DNA from: Lagopus muta
Lineage: Eukaryota; Chordata; Aves; Galliformes; Phasianidae
NCBI RefSeq assembly: GCF_023343835.1
Contig: NC_064443.1
Coordinates: forward strand, 11,408,001-11,472,000
DNA length: 64,000 nucleotides
Direction: 5' to 3'
How positions within the stretch are numbered: position 1 is the stretch's first letter; each line of letters opens with the position of its first letter. A program made the translations under genes and the position numbers. Below are positions 29,925 to 41,248 of this stretch, piece after piece. The notes under the pieces are model-generated. The model did not search any database, was not told the origin of the DNA, and saw only the letters and a program-made list of their open reading frames with translations.

Positions 29925-32900
29925 ATGGGGTGCCCCGGCCCCACCGGGCGCGCCCCGGGGCTGCTGCTGCTGCTGCTCCTGGCGGCGGGCGTGCGCGGGG
30001 CTCCCCGCGACGCCGTGATCTGCTCGCAGGTGTGTCGGCGTGGCGGGGGCAGCGGGGCCGCGGGGCCGGGCCGCGTCCTCACGCCTCCTGCCCGCAGGGC
30101 CTCGCCTGCCGCCTGCTCGGTAAGTGCCCGCGCCGCGGCCCCGCTGCCGGGCGGAGGGGAGCGGCGCTGACTCGGTCCCGCTCTGCTACCGCAGACGCCG
30201 ACGTGCTGTGCGGGACGGAGCCCGCGGCGCCGGGCCCGGGGCTGGCGCTGCTGGGTCTGCGGCTGGAGCCGGCGCTGCGCTGCGCGGAGCCGGGCGGCTG
30301 CTCGCCGTGTCTGCGGGCCCGGCTGCGCCTGGGCCTCGAGCCCGAGGACGGTGCCGGTGACGCGGGGACGGCCGCCTCGCCCCGGCGCGACGTCGCGGCG
30401 CTGCTGCTGCTCTCCGCTCACGGGTTCGCCTCGTCCCGCTGCGTGGCCGTGGAGGTCCGCGCATCCTCCGCTCTGCCCGGCCGGCCCCTGGTACGTCTGC
30501 GCCGCGGGGGGGCGGGCCGGGGCCGTGGCACGTGGGATGTGGGCACGGCGCTGTGGTTTTCCTGCGCAGGGCTCGGTGCGGTTCCGCTGCTTCGAGGCAC
30601 CGCTGGGCTCGGAGCTGCACGTCGCCGCCTACGGCAGCACACGCGGCCTCCGCCGGCTGAGCCAGAGGAGGCGGCTGCCAGGTGAGCCCCGGCCCTGCTG
30701 CGCCGCCCCACGCCTCCTCGCCCTCTCACCCTATTTACTATTCCTGTAGACTGCTCGTGGCCCGCTGCCCGGGCTGCCATCCCGCAGTGCCAAGGTAGGT
30801 GCCCGTGGCTCCGTGCTGGGCTCCCAGCTGGCCGTGCCGCTGGTGTGGGAGGCATTGGGGCACCTGGCACAGGGTGCCCTGAGCCGCCCGCATGCAGTGC
30901 CCAGGCTGCAGGTGTCGCCGGGGTTGACGGCGGTGCTGGTGGAGGTGCAGGTGGCCACAGTGGAGCTCAACTATACCCTGCGGCTCTACCACAACCACAG
31001 CCACGGTGCCAGCGGGTCGGGACACGTAGTGACGGCAGTGAGTGCCTGCCCCTTCCTATCCCAACACTGCTGCTGTCACCCCGCTGTGGGGTGGTGTGCT
31101 GTGGGGTGGTGTGCTGTGGGGTGGTGTGCTGTGGGGTGACCCACGTCTCACTCTTGGTCACAGAGTGGGCCCATGAACTATAGCGTGCCACTGGAGGAGG
31201 TGCTGCCCTGCCTCTGCCTGCAGGTAGGAGCCGGGCTGGGCGCTGCAGGGACACAGCGGGAGGTGGGAAGGTGTCACCATCCCAGGGGGGCCAGCTGGGT
31301 GTGAACAACATGGGCACCCTAAATCGTTTTTCTGCTCTCTCTTCTCCATCCACAGGTCTGGCCGGAGATCCAGGACCCGCTGCGTGCCACCCTGTGCCCT
31401 TTCTCCCATGGTACCAACACTGGGGTGGGACATCCATAGGGATACTGGGACATGGGCAGACGCCCACACACAGACCCCTCTCCCCATGCAGATGCACCAG
31501 CGTGGGAGCGACTGTGGGTGCAGACCCAACTGGTGCTGCATGATGTGGGGCAAACATTCACCTGCTTTGTCTCCGCACCCTGCGACCTCCCAGCTGAGCT
31601 GGTGCCCTGCTGGAGCCCGGCACCTGCCGCGCCGTGCCAAGCCCTGCCCGGCTTGCAGCAGCCTGTCACCGGGCAGGTGAGCATCCTCGTGGAGCCAGGA
31701 CATGCCAAAGGGATGCATGGCACTGATGGGCTGCCCTCTGCCTGCAGGGACCACAGGAGTTCCAAGCGCTGCAGCCACACCCCAATCTCTGTGTGCAGGT
31801 AGCAGGCATCCTCGCCCCGTGGCTGCCCCACAGCTACTCCACGGCCATCTTATACAATTAGTTCTCTCCTGCAGGTGAGGAGCAGCGGGAGGGTCCGGCT
31901 GACACAGTGCCTGCGGGACCGTGAGCACCCTGGAGTGCTGCCTGGCCATGCAGACGACATCCTGGTGATGGAGCCTGGAGGGAACACATCACTCTGCGCC
32001 CTGCAGCGGGGCAACTGCATACCGCTCGCCAGCTTCGCTGCCGTGGTAAGGGTCAAGGGTCCCCCTGGTCCCTGTGGCTGAGGGTACTGCCACCTTGACT
32101 CTGGCTCAGCTGTACCCCCTGCAGGAAGCCGGCCGCCCGGGGCTGCTGGAGCAACAGCTGCAGGAGGACGTGGCATCGGGGCAGTGTATGCAGGTCAGTG
32201 CATGGGCAGCGTCTGGCGGGCACTGATGGGCTGGCACATGATGTTGTGTGATGTGTCCTTGTGCCTACAGCTCTGGCGTCCTGAAAACGGCAGTGGGGTC
32301 ACACTGTGGGCTTGTCCCATGCACAAGTGTGAGTAAAAGGAAGGGATGCTGCAGGTGCGAGGGGCATGGGATAGGTGGTGATGCTGTGCCCCACAGACAT
32401 GCGTGCCCGCTGGGCGCTGGCCTGGCTGGGGGTGCTGGTGTGTGCCGCCTGCATCCTGCTGCTGCTGCTGCTGAAGAAGGAGGACATGAAGGGTGAGCGC
32501 AGTGGGGCTGCACGTGGCCAAAATTGCATGCTCAGCACTGTGTCACCCTCTCTGTTCCCTGCAGTTTGGCTCAAGTCCCTGCGCACTGGGCATGGTTCCA
32601 AGGGTGAGTAGCGGGGATCACTCTGTGGGGCTGGGTCCCCTATGGGGCCACCCCCGTGGGGTTCTTGGGGGACACCACTGATGCTGTCCCACAGCCCCGT
32701 TGCGGGGACGCCGCGCACTCCTCCTGCATGCGGCAGAGCCGGTGGCAGAGCGTGCAGCCTGCGCGCTGGCAGCAGCCCTGCGCCCGATGGGGATGGCGGT
32801 GGTGGCTGCTCCAGGTGGTGGCAGTGGGGGTGGCGGCTTGGGGGCCGCTGCCGTGGCTGCATGCACTGCACCAGAAGGCGCTGCGGGGTGGGGACACCGT

Positions 32901-33282
32901 CGTCCTCCTCCTGTCCCCGGCGGCTGAGGCTGCTGCCAGGCGGTGGGAGGATGCCGCCGGGGGTGTGTCAAGGGCTGGGGATGCTTCTAGCGGCCCCAGT
33001 CCCCCGCTCGACCCCGGCAATGAGGTGGAACCATGCGAAGCCTTCGCCGCAGCTCTGTCCTGTGCCATCCCAGTGCTGTCTGCGGGCGCTGGGCGCTACG
33101 TGGTGGCCTGTTTGGAGCCCACAGTGACATCAGTGCCCCAAGTGCTGCGGGCAGCCCCAGCCTTTGTGTTGCCCAGCGAGGCCGTGGGCTTTCTGCAGGC
33201 ACTGGCGGGGCGGCGTGGCTGCCGGCTGGAGCCCCACGGGGCCGCGGTGGCTGAGAGGCTGCGGAGGGCACTGGGTGAATAA
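29925..33282 (+). CDS. IL17RC: IL17RC, interleukin-17 receptor C (frame break in last exon)
   Basis: IL17RC pairs with IL17RA to bind IL-17A/F. Exons: 29925-30029, 30098-30119, 30195-30490, 30570-30681, 30750-30794, 30898-31037, 31164-31223, 31356-31410, 31492-31676, 31748-31798, 31875-32045, 32125-32193, 32271-32328, 32397-32492, 32565-32603, 32695-33282. The start is a Leu-rich signal peptide. Matches include FRCFEAPLGSELHV, LPCLCLQVWPE, HPNLCVQV, LWACPMHKY and the span WLGVLVCAACILLLLLL. The final exon begins in frame (RGRRALLLHAAEPVAERAAC), but the conserved second half of the SEFIR domain (GPLPWLHALHQKALRGG, VVLLLSP, FVLPSEAVGFLQAL) reads in the +1 frame. The switch lies in the G-rich stretch about 32791-32835; without it a TGA at 32925 ends the protein. 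Stop 33280-33282 is the conserved-frame stop. Confidence 0.93.
31083..31138 (+). repeat. 15-bp tandem repeat in IL17RC intron 6
   Basis: The unit GCTGTGGGGTGGTGT is repeated about 3.7 times with no mismatch. It takes up nearly half of the 126-base intron 31038-31163 and ends about 25 bases before the acceptor. Copy number is likely to vary between individuals. Confidence 0.9.
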
Positions 33283-33283
33283 A
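33278..33283 (+). terminator. IL17RC AATAAA signal overlapping the stop codon
   Basis: AATAAA 33278-33283 contains the TAA stop at 33280-33282 (codons GGT GAA TAA A). This stop is the one in the conserved SEFIR frame. The CRELD1 ATG lies only 190 bases further on. Confidence 0.7.
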
Positions 33284-33359
33284 GAGCGATGTGGCCCGAA
33301 GTCCTTGGTGTGGCTGTGAAAAAAGGGCGGTGGCGCCTTTAAGGCGGCTCCCGGAGGGC

Positions 33360-33473
33360 TGTACGGATTGGCTGCGGGATGAGGGGCGGGGCGTGACGCG
33401 GGGCGCCGATTGGCGGAGGGAGGTGGGAGCTGAGTCAGCGGGCGCGGCGCACGCCGAGGGGCGGGGCTGGAGG
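33360..33473 (+). promoter_or_regulatory. CRELD1 promoter with MARE/AP-1 element and CCAAT boxes
   Basis: Between the IL17RC poly(A) signal and the CRELD1 ATG lie two inverted CCAAT boxes (GATTGG near 33366 and 33410) and the palindrome GCTGAGTCAGC at 33429-33439. The palindrome is the core of a T-type Maf recognition element with an internal AP-1 site. It lies 35 bases upstream of the ATG, so it may be in the 5' UTR or at the start site. Confidence 0.5.
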
Positions 33474-35920
33474 ATGGGGCCGCGGCGGCGCCTGGCGGCC
33501 GCGCTGCTGCCGCTGCCGGGCGGACGCGGGGGGGCCCGGCTCGGGGCCGCGCTGCTGGGGGCCGCGCTCCTCGGGGGGGTCCTCCTAGGAGCAGCGGGCA
33601 GTGAGACCCCCCCGGGGGACGGGGCCGAGCCCTGCCGAGCCTGCCGCGGCCTCGCCGAGAGCTTCAGCAGGGTGCGGAGCTGGGGCGGGGGGGGGGAAAG
33701 GGTGGGGGAGGACAGCATGGCGGTGAGATGGGGAGGGGGAGCACGGGGGTGGTGGGATGGGGTGTATGGAGATGATGAGAGACGTGGTGATGGATAGGCC
33801 ACGTTGGTGATATCTTGGGGAGGAGGTTGACAACCTGAGCTGGGATCTTACATGGAGATAACATGGGGATTATGTAGGCGGTGCTGGGAGGGGAAGAACG
33901 GGGTGATGGCGTGCAGGGCACAGGGGGTGGCATGGTTTGGTGGAGGGGGACGAGGAGTGACATGGTTTGGGAGGGGATGGGTGATGTGGCTGGGAGAACG
34001 CAAGAGGTGATATGGCTCTTGGGGGGAGGCAGGGGGATGGCCTGGGAATGACAGAGTGCAGGGGAGGACAGTCCTGGGGAAGTGGGCTGAGTAACCCTGT
34101 GTGGGGGCTGTATCCATGGTGGGAGGGCTCAGCTGTGGGGTCCTACGGTGTCTGGGCCATCCCCCCTGCATGCCCAGGGAATGGAACGAACGGAGCACGA
34201 AGGCTTCGGTGGGGGCAACACGGCCTGGGAGGAGGAGAAGCTGGCCAAGTACAAGCACAGGTGAGCTGGTGCACATTGTGGGGACAGCCTTCGGAGATCC
34301 TCCATAACCATCAGCATGACCCCACAGTGAGACACGGCTGCTGGAGGTGCTGGAGAGCGTGTGCCCCCCCCAGGACTTTGCCTGCCACCAGCTGCTGGAG
34401 CGCAGTGAGGAGCACGTGGAGCAATGGTGGTTCCACGAGTGAGTGGGGGACATGGGGCTGAGGGAGGGCGTACAGGGGGGCACAGGGCTTGAGTACTGTG
34501 TGTGTGTCCCCAGGCGACAGCAGCACCCCGACTTCTTCCAGTGGCTGTGCATGGAGCGCCTGGCGCTGTGCTGCCCGCCCGGCACCTACGGCCCCGACTG
34601 CCTGCGTAAGTCCTGCAGGGAGCATAGGGGAATGGGAAGGGAGGTGCCCCATGTCCTCACCTTCCCCCCCATGTCCTCACAGCCTGTGCCGGTGGCCCCC
34701 AGCAACCCTGCAGTGGCAACGGGCGCTGTGATGGAGAAGGGACACGGAGTGGCACCGGGCTGTGCGTCTGCAGCCCCGGCTATGGAGGTCCTTTCTGTGC
34801 CGAGTGCGGAGATGGCTACTATGAGGCATCACGCAACCAGAGCCAGCTGCTGTGTGCAGGTAAGCACCGTGCTGTGCTGTACTGAGGGCTTTCTGCCCAC
34901 CACCTTGTGCCCACCACCTTGTGCTCACCACCATGTGCCCACCCTTGCAGAGTGCTACCCGGCCTGCGGGCGCTGCACAGGGCCAGAGGACTCCAGCTGC
35001 CTGCGCTGCAAGAGGGGCTGGGTGCTGCACGAGCACCGCTGCATCGGTTGGTGCACAGAGATGTGGGGCTGGATATTGGGGTGGGGATCCCGGGAGAGCG
35101 CCGTGGGTTCATTCCCTCTGATCCACAGATATTGATGAATGCGGCACGGAGATGGCACACTGCAGGGCCAACCAGTTTTGTGTCAACACTGAGGGCTCCT
35201 ACGAGTGCCGAGGTGCGAGGGCAGCGGGGTAGCAATGAGGTGGCAATATGGGATGGTCCCCTTCAGCTGTGGCAGCCCCCCATCTTCCTGTCTGTTCCCT
35301 CCTCAATACACTGCAGATTGCTCTACTGCCTGCATCGGCTGCATGGGCGCAGGGCCGGCGCGTTGCAAGAAGTGCAACAAGGGCTACCGGCGGGATGGGG
35401 CCAAGTGCCTGGGTGAGTGCTCTTGGCACACCTGTAGGGGGGATGTGGTGCCCAGTGCCCCCATGCCACTACCTGGGTGCTCCCTGCAGACGTGGATGAG
35501 TGCACCAGCAGCGAGGAGCCCATCTGCACGGGGCTGCAGGAGGTGTGCGAGAACACGGAGGGCGGCTATCGCTGCATCTGCGCCCCGGGCCACGTGCGCA
35601 GGGATGGGCAGTGTGTGGAAGACAAACCCCCCGGTATGGCACGGGTTTGGGGAGGGGGGCACGGAGGGATGCCCTCACCCACCATTGTCATCCCTGCAGA
35701 TGCCCCAGAGAAGGGATTCTTTGATGATGTGACGGATGATGAGGTGGTGGTGCTGCAGCAGATGTTTTTCGGGGTGATGATCTGCGCCCTGGCCACGCTG
35801 GCTGCCAAGGGTGACATGGTGTTCACCGCCATCTTCATCGGTGCCGTGGCTGCCATGGCCGGCTATTGGCTGTCCGATCGCAGCGACCGCGTCCTGGATG
35901 GCTTCATGAAGGGCAGATAG
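33474..35920 (+). CDS. CRELD1: CRELD1, cysteine-rich with EGF-like domains 1
   Basis: CRELD1 is an ER/cell-surface membrane protein linked to heart valve development and calcineurin signalling. Ten exons: 33474-33671, 34178-34260, 34328-34438, 34514-34605, 34683-34859, 34951-35046, 35129-35212, 35317-35412, 35490-35633, 35700-35920, giving 433 residues. Order: Arg-rich start and hydrophobic signal segment (LGAALLGAALLGGVLLGAA), CRAC (CXXC-type), the WE-rich region (FGGGNTAWEEEKLAKYK), laminin/EGF-like Cys repeats, furin-like CXXC repeats (CYPACGRC, CTACIGC), calcium-binding EGF starts (IDECGTEMAHC and VDECTSSEEPIC), then two membrane segments near the C-terminus (MFFGVMICALATLAA and FTAIFIGAVAAMAGYW) and the end FMKGR. 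The first ATG follows a GC-rich promoter and is in good context. PRRT3 is convergent. Confidence 0.97.
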
Positions 35921-36417
35921 CTGTGGGCGGGGGGTTGTGCGTGGGGCCCTGCATGTACCCCCCCACTGGTAAGAGTAGGGACCTCGTCCTCCCCGCCTTG
36001 TCCTATGCAGAAGTGGGGTCCTGCAGGTGCAGCGCTGCTGAGGGGGCACAGCATGCTGCCCCCCACCTCTCGCGTGTTGGGGCACTCTGCCGTAGGGATT
36101 GTGGTCCCCCCTCCCAGCACAGCACGGAGGATAGGGAGAGGAGAAGGGGGGGCAGGGTCCCCCCACCCCAAGCTCAGCTCCCCATCCCTAAATCCTCTTC
36201 CTTGTGTTCCCAGGGCAGAGCCCTTGTGCTTCCCCTCCCCAGCCCCTGTGTCCCCAGACAGGGCGAGTGTGGCTGGGGAGGTTGGGGGGTGGCAGTGGCC
36301 CTCAGCTCAACGCTGGTCCTGGGGGGGCCTCTCTGGATGCATGCACGTGGCAGTCGCATTCGTCCGTGGTCTGTCCGTCCGTCGAGGTGTGCTCATATCT
36401 GTGTGTGTATCTCAGGA

Positions 36418-36496
36418 ATTAAAGCTCTGCACACCCACCATGGCTGCTGGGGGGCACAGGGCGCGGGGGCCTCCTGGTTGGGTCATAAACTTTATT
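36418..36496. terminator. Poly(A) signals of CRELD1 (ATTAAA, +) and PRRT3 (AATAAA, -)
   Basis: ATTAAA at 36418-36423 follows the CRELD1 3' UTR. TTTATT at 36491-36496 is the minus-strand AATAAA about 75 bases past the PRRT3 stop. The two convergent signals face each other with 67 bases between, so both genes end in the same 100-base window. Confidence 0.7.
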
Positions 36497-36569
36497 TCTC
36501 TTTTTTTGGCACAAACAGAGCTGGCTGAGGGTCACAGCAGGAGGGGATGTGGCTGTGCGAGGTGACACC

Positions 36570-39500
36570 TCAGAGCTCAATGGTGTCGCTGGAGAGGCTG
36601 CGGGCGTCCACCTGCCTGCTGAGCGCCAGGAAGCTGCGCCGCGCCTCGGGCTCGGAGCTGGGGGGCTGCAGGGCCGGGGGGGTCTCCTGGTGGGCCAGCA
36701 GCTGCGCCCGGCTTGGCGCCTCCTCCAACGGCAAGCTGTCGGGCGAGGACAGGCCGTGCCGCCACGGGTTCCAGCTGATCTTCAGCGAGAAGCTCTCCAT
36801 GGAGCTGACGGACACGTCGGCCTCTCCGCGGGGCAGCTCGGTCAGGGAGCTGCAGCGCACCATGCTGGTTTGGGGCTCAAAGGTGCGGATGGAGGCCCCG
36901 GAGCCGCGGCGCGGCCGCCCAAACAGCCCCTCGCGCAGCAGGTGCCGGCGGCACAGCGCCTGGTCGATGCTGCGCCGCAGGTCGATGGGGGATGGCGGGC
37001 GGAAGACCAGTTCGCCCAGCGAGGCCGAGGAGCCGTGCTCGCGGATGGCTGCCACCGCCACGTTGGGGCACTTGGGGCTGAGGCCTGGCGTCCCCGCAGC
37101 CACGGCCGCGTTGCTGTCCTTCAGCGCCCTCAGCGGGAGCTGCTCGGCCGGGTTGCGGATGAGGCTCTTGGAGATGTCTCCGGTGGGCGCGTGCTCATAG
37201 CAGTTGTTGGGATATTCGGGTGCTTGGGCCTTGCGCCCGGCGCAGAAGTACCGCACGGCTTTGGCCCAGCACGAGTGCCCCGCAGCCTCCTCCCTCCGTC
37301 CCCGCCACAGCGGCTCGGCCGCCCCCAGCAGCACCGCCAGCCCTACGCCCGCCTCTCCCACCCGCATCCATCCCATGGCCGCCCAGCAGGGCCACCCACA
37401 GCGCCCAGCCGGGCCCACGCCACCCCGCAGCCACGCGGCGCTGAGCAGCTGCAGCACGCAGCACGGCACCCCCAGCAGCCCCGCTGCCAGCAGCGCCCGC
37501 GCCCCGCATCGCAGCCCCTCGCGACGGGACCCCCGCCAGCCGCCCCGCAGCCCCCCCAGGAGCAGCAGTGTGGCGAACACGCAGCCCACCCCGTGCAGCG
37601 CTAACCCTGCGCCTAAACCCCATCGTGGCCACAGCAGATCGGCCGCCACAGGGGCGAGGCACTGCAGCACGGCCGTGACCCCCAGCGCGGGCAGCCCCCC
37701 CAAGGAGGGGGGCAGCAGGCAGAGCTGTGCCATGCGCTGCAGGCGGCCCAGCAGCAGAGCGAAGGCTCCCAGCAGCAGCGTGAAGGGCACGGAGCAGAGC
37801 AGCAGCGTGCAGCGGGGTGGCAGCCGGCCCCGCGCCCCATACGGATCCAGCAGCAGGAAGGTGCCCCGCAGCAGGCTGGCGGCCAGCAGCAGCCCCATGG
37901 TGCCCAGCAGTAGGGCGCAGTGGGGTGGCCGCTGCAGGATGGTCCCCCCCAGCCCCGCTGTGCAGCCCAGTGCCAGCAGCAGGCACAGCGCGGCCCCCAC
38001 ATAGGCGTGCACGGCCCAGGCGATGCGAAGGGGACGGCGTAGTTCAGCCCAGCCCGCTGCTGTCGTGTTGGAGCTCCCAGCAGTGCATGAAGCCCCCGTA
38101 CAGATGCTGGGCTCTGAGGGGGGCTCGCTGGGCTCCGGCTTCATGGGACGCCATGGGGCGCGCTGCGTTGTCACCCATACCACTCCCTGCCGCCATGTGG
38201 CTGAGGGGACTGCGGTGCTGCTGGCAGCAGGGGGCTGCGTCCCTGTGGCATCTGCAGGTAGAGAGAGGGCTGTTCGTTAGTGGGGTGCCCCATATGTGGA
38301 TCTATTGCGATGGCCAATGCTCCAGCTGAGTGCACTGTCTCTGACCCCACAGGGAAGCCCCCTCCTGCCTGGCTCTAACCGCGATAATCCCTATAGGCAG
38401 TAGATTAGGGCCATCGCTGGGCACAATCCTGATTGAAGGTGGCACCTCAGCCCAAGATAGCTGCCATCCCCTCGCCCAGCTGGTGGTCACCCCCCAGACC
38501 CCATGCTGGGACGGTGCTTGTCCACACTGCAGCTCACCTGAGCGCCTGGTGCTGGATGGTGTCCCTGCTGTGGGGCGCACTGTGGGCACGGTCACCTCGG
38601 TGGCATTAGGGATGCTGCCATGCCCCACAGCGCCCCGGACTCGCTGCGGGGAGCCGACGTCTTGCTCAGGGAGCAGCCCTGTGAGAGAGAGGACAGGTGG
38701 CACCCAGGGCTCAGTCACTGTGAGGTGTCTGTGCATCTTGCCAGCTCCTACCTGTATGAGTGCCAGGGGGGGACGTGCTGGAGATGGGTGGCGGTGTGAT
38801 GCTGGTGCTGAGGGTGGGCTGGGGGTCCCGCAGTCTTGTTGACCTGGCAGGTGCCACATCCCCGGTGGTGGCATTGCTGAGTGGGGCTCTGCGTGTGCTT
38901 CTCTGATGCGCAGGCAGCAGCCAAGTCCAGGTCTCAGCCCTCACCTCCTGTGCCATCTTGGGTGACAGCCCACGGGATGGGGCTCTGTGCTCCCCCAGGG
39001 TGGAGGCAGGAGCAGTGCTGAGGTGACCCCATAGTCCCTGTTTGCTGCTGCCCGCAGCTGCTGGCTGTCCCCAGGTGTGTGTGGCTGCTGTCACCGCTCG
39101 GGTCCCCACTGCTGGCTCTGGGGTCAGGGCAATAGTGGACATGGTTGGCTGAGGGCTGGGAGTGCTGCCTGGCAGGGATGCACTCTGCTCAGATGGGAGT
39201 GTCCCCTGACCTGCCCAGGGTGGCCCTGTGTCTATGGGCACCTGGGGGGATGCCATCACTGGTGTGGAGCTGTGAGGTAGCTCTGTCTTCCCCCTGGAGC
39301 TGTCCTGGCCTTCGGCCTCACGTCCTTGCCAGGTGAAGGACTCCTCTACCACAGCCAGGGTTGTGTCACCTGCCAGGCTTGCCCCTGTCACCCGAGGTGT
39401 CCTAGTGACAGTGCCCAGCTGTGGCATTTGAGACCAGTGCACAGGACTGCCACCTCTCCAGCGCTCACTCTCGATGTTCCCAGCACCACTCAGCTCCCCC

Positions 39501-39664
39501 GATGCATCCCAGGCTGGAGGTGTCCCCAGGTGTCCCCAGGATGGGATGTGCAGGGGTACCCTGCCCTGCTGTGATGTCTCCTCTGGGGACAGTGTCTCCT
39601 GGGCCGTGGTGGAGACCCTGTCAGCCAGGAGCAGCGTCCAGGTGATAAGCCACACTGCAGCCAT
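36570..39664 (-). CDS. PRRT3: PRRT3, proline-rich transmembrane protein 3
   Basis: PRRT3 is a multi-pass membrane protein of unknown function. Three coding exons in transcript order: 38752-39664, 38538-38678, 36570-38251, giving 911 residues. The first begins MAAVWLITWTLLLADRVSTT, a signal peptide, then about 300 residues rich in Thr, Ser and Pro, a mucin-like ectodomain. The last exon has about seven hydrophobic spans (for example AVHAYVGAALCLLLALGC, CALLLGTMGLLLAASLL, LLLCSVPFTLLLGAFALLLG, GLALHGVGCVFATLLLLGGL). After these comes a cytoplasmic tail with conserved-looking blocks (NNCYEHAPTGDISKSLIRN, FRPPSPIDLRRSIDQALCRR) ending SLSSDTIEL. Naming rests on this layout plus position next to CRELD1. 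An acceptor at 39684 implies a noncoding first exon. Confidence 0.9.
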
Positions 39665-39684
39665 GGTGAGCCTTCACCTTCACC

Positions 39685-40720
39685 CTGCGGGGACAGGGGG
39701 TTGGTGAATGGGAGTGACGCTGCCTGGGGGTGGGGACTGTCCCTGTTTCCCTGCACTGGGGCCCGTGCCCAGCTGCGCCCCATCCCGGATGGTTCCTGGC
39801 TGCATCCCAGCTGGGCCTATTCCCGGTGTCCCCGGTGCCAGTAGCCCGCATTCCCAACGCTCCCATTTGCAGCGGCCCTGGTGCCGGCAGTCCCCATCCC
39901 CAGCGTCCCCATCCCCGGTGCGGATGCTCCATGGTGCCTGTGCTGCCCGCACACAGCATCCCCGGCGTCCCCGCTCCCGGTGTCCCCATCCCCCGTGTTC
40001 CCGGTACCGACAGCCCCTCTCCGCCGCGCTCCGTTCACCTTGCCGCGTCCCCGGCTGCCTCCCGCCGCCCGCCGCAGCCCGGGGAGGCCCCGAAGCCCGT
40101 ACCGCCGCAGCCCCCGCTGACCTGCCGCTGCCGCTGCCGGTGCGGGCCGGGCTCTGCGGCGGAGCGGGAGGCGGCGGCAGGCGGTCACGCGCCGCTCCGA
40201 GCCGCGGGCACCCGCACCGGGAACCCGCCCGGCACTGGGGCGGGAGGGGCGGTGCGGTGCGGTACGGCGGGGCAGGGACGGGTTTCCATAGGGGATGCTA
40301 AAGCGGGGCAGGCAGCGAAGGCAGCCTTTGTGCCGGTGACACCCAAATCCGGGGGTGACTCTGCGTCCCGGCCACCCGCACCCGAGGTCTGCGTTACCGT
40401 GCAGGGCGCCGTTCCGAAAAGGTGCCCCCAAGAGGCGAGGGGCGGCACCGGCACCCCCTGCCCGCTGCTACTGCAGCACCGCTGCGCCGAGCTCAGGGCC
40501 GGGGAATTTGGGCAATGCCGGCCCCACAAAGGCAGCAGGCAGGCGGCTGATCCCGGGATTAGCGGCGGGGAGGCTGCGGGGCGAGCGGGGCAGTGCCGGC
40601 CTCACCCTGCGCACGGGCGGGCTGCGCCCTCCGCCCCCGGTATCTCAGCCGCCGCCGTTCCTCCGGCTCCGCACAGCTCCCGCATCCCCGTGCCGCCGGC
40701 GCTCTCTCGCTCTGCCCGGT
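39685..40720 (-). promoter_or_regulatory. PRRT3 5' region: CpG-rich promoter and noncoding first exon
   Basis: The acceptor CCCCGCAG ends on the minus strand at 39685. A GTCAGC donor after GCGGCAGCGGCAG near 40123 would close a noncoding exon 1. CpG density is high from about 40,020 to 40,300. The rest, to 40,720, is GC-rich intergenic sequence with no gene-like ORF in either direction; an AP-1 motif (GTGACTCAG) lies at 40719-40727. Confidence 0.5.
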
Positions 40721-40727
40721 GACTCAG

Positions 40728-41240
40728 GGCCATCTCCGCAGTGCGTGTGCGTGTCTGTGCCCCGCGCCACCTGGGTGCCACCGCACCCCTGCGCATCACC
40801 CCCACGTCTCCACGGAGGCCAGCGCGGGGGGGGGAGCACCGCTCACTGCTCTGCATCCCGAAACGCTGCTCACGACCCCTCCGTGCCCGTGGGATCCCCA
40901 GCACGACCCCGCTGCACTTAGGCCTGGGGCTGTGCCGTCCTTGGGGCTCGCAGCAGAGGTCCCTCCAAGCTCAGCAGTGTGCTGCCGGGCTGGCAGCAGT
41001 GCAGAATGGAGAGCACCAAGCCCTCCTATCCCCAAAACGCAGTGAGAACCTCAGCCCCCCGCAGCGGGTTTCACCCATCTTAAATTGCTGCACTCTGGGG
41101 AGAGCAGCTGCAGAGGGGAAATGTAAAAGGAAGAAGGGCTGTGGGCAGCTGTCACGCTGTCTGTTCACCTGCTGAAATGGGATATCACCTGCCCTGAAAA
41201 AAAAACCAACCAGTACAGAGAAATGAGACATTTGCAAAGA
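40728..41240. other. Intergenic, no gene seen
   Basis: This is the boundary between the GC-rich block and the AT-richer IHO1 domain. Short ORFs are open in several frames but none resembles a family, has splice signals or shows coding bias. It contains the synteny junction discussed in findings. Confidence 0.6.
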
Positions 41241-41248
41241 AACAACGT

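Noticed and set aside
36549-37604. 351-codon plus-strand ORF opposite the PRRT3 last exon
   Set aside because: It is a shadow of the PRRT3 reading frame in GC-rich DNA, with Ala/Gly/Arg composition and no family resemblance.
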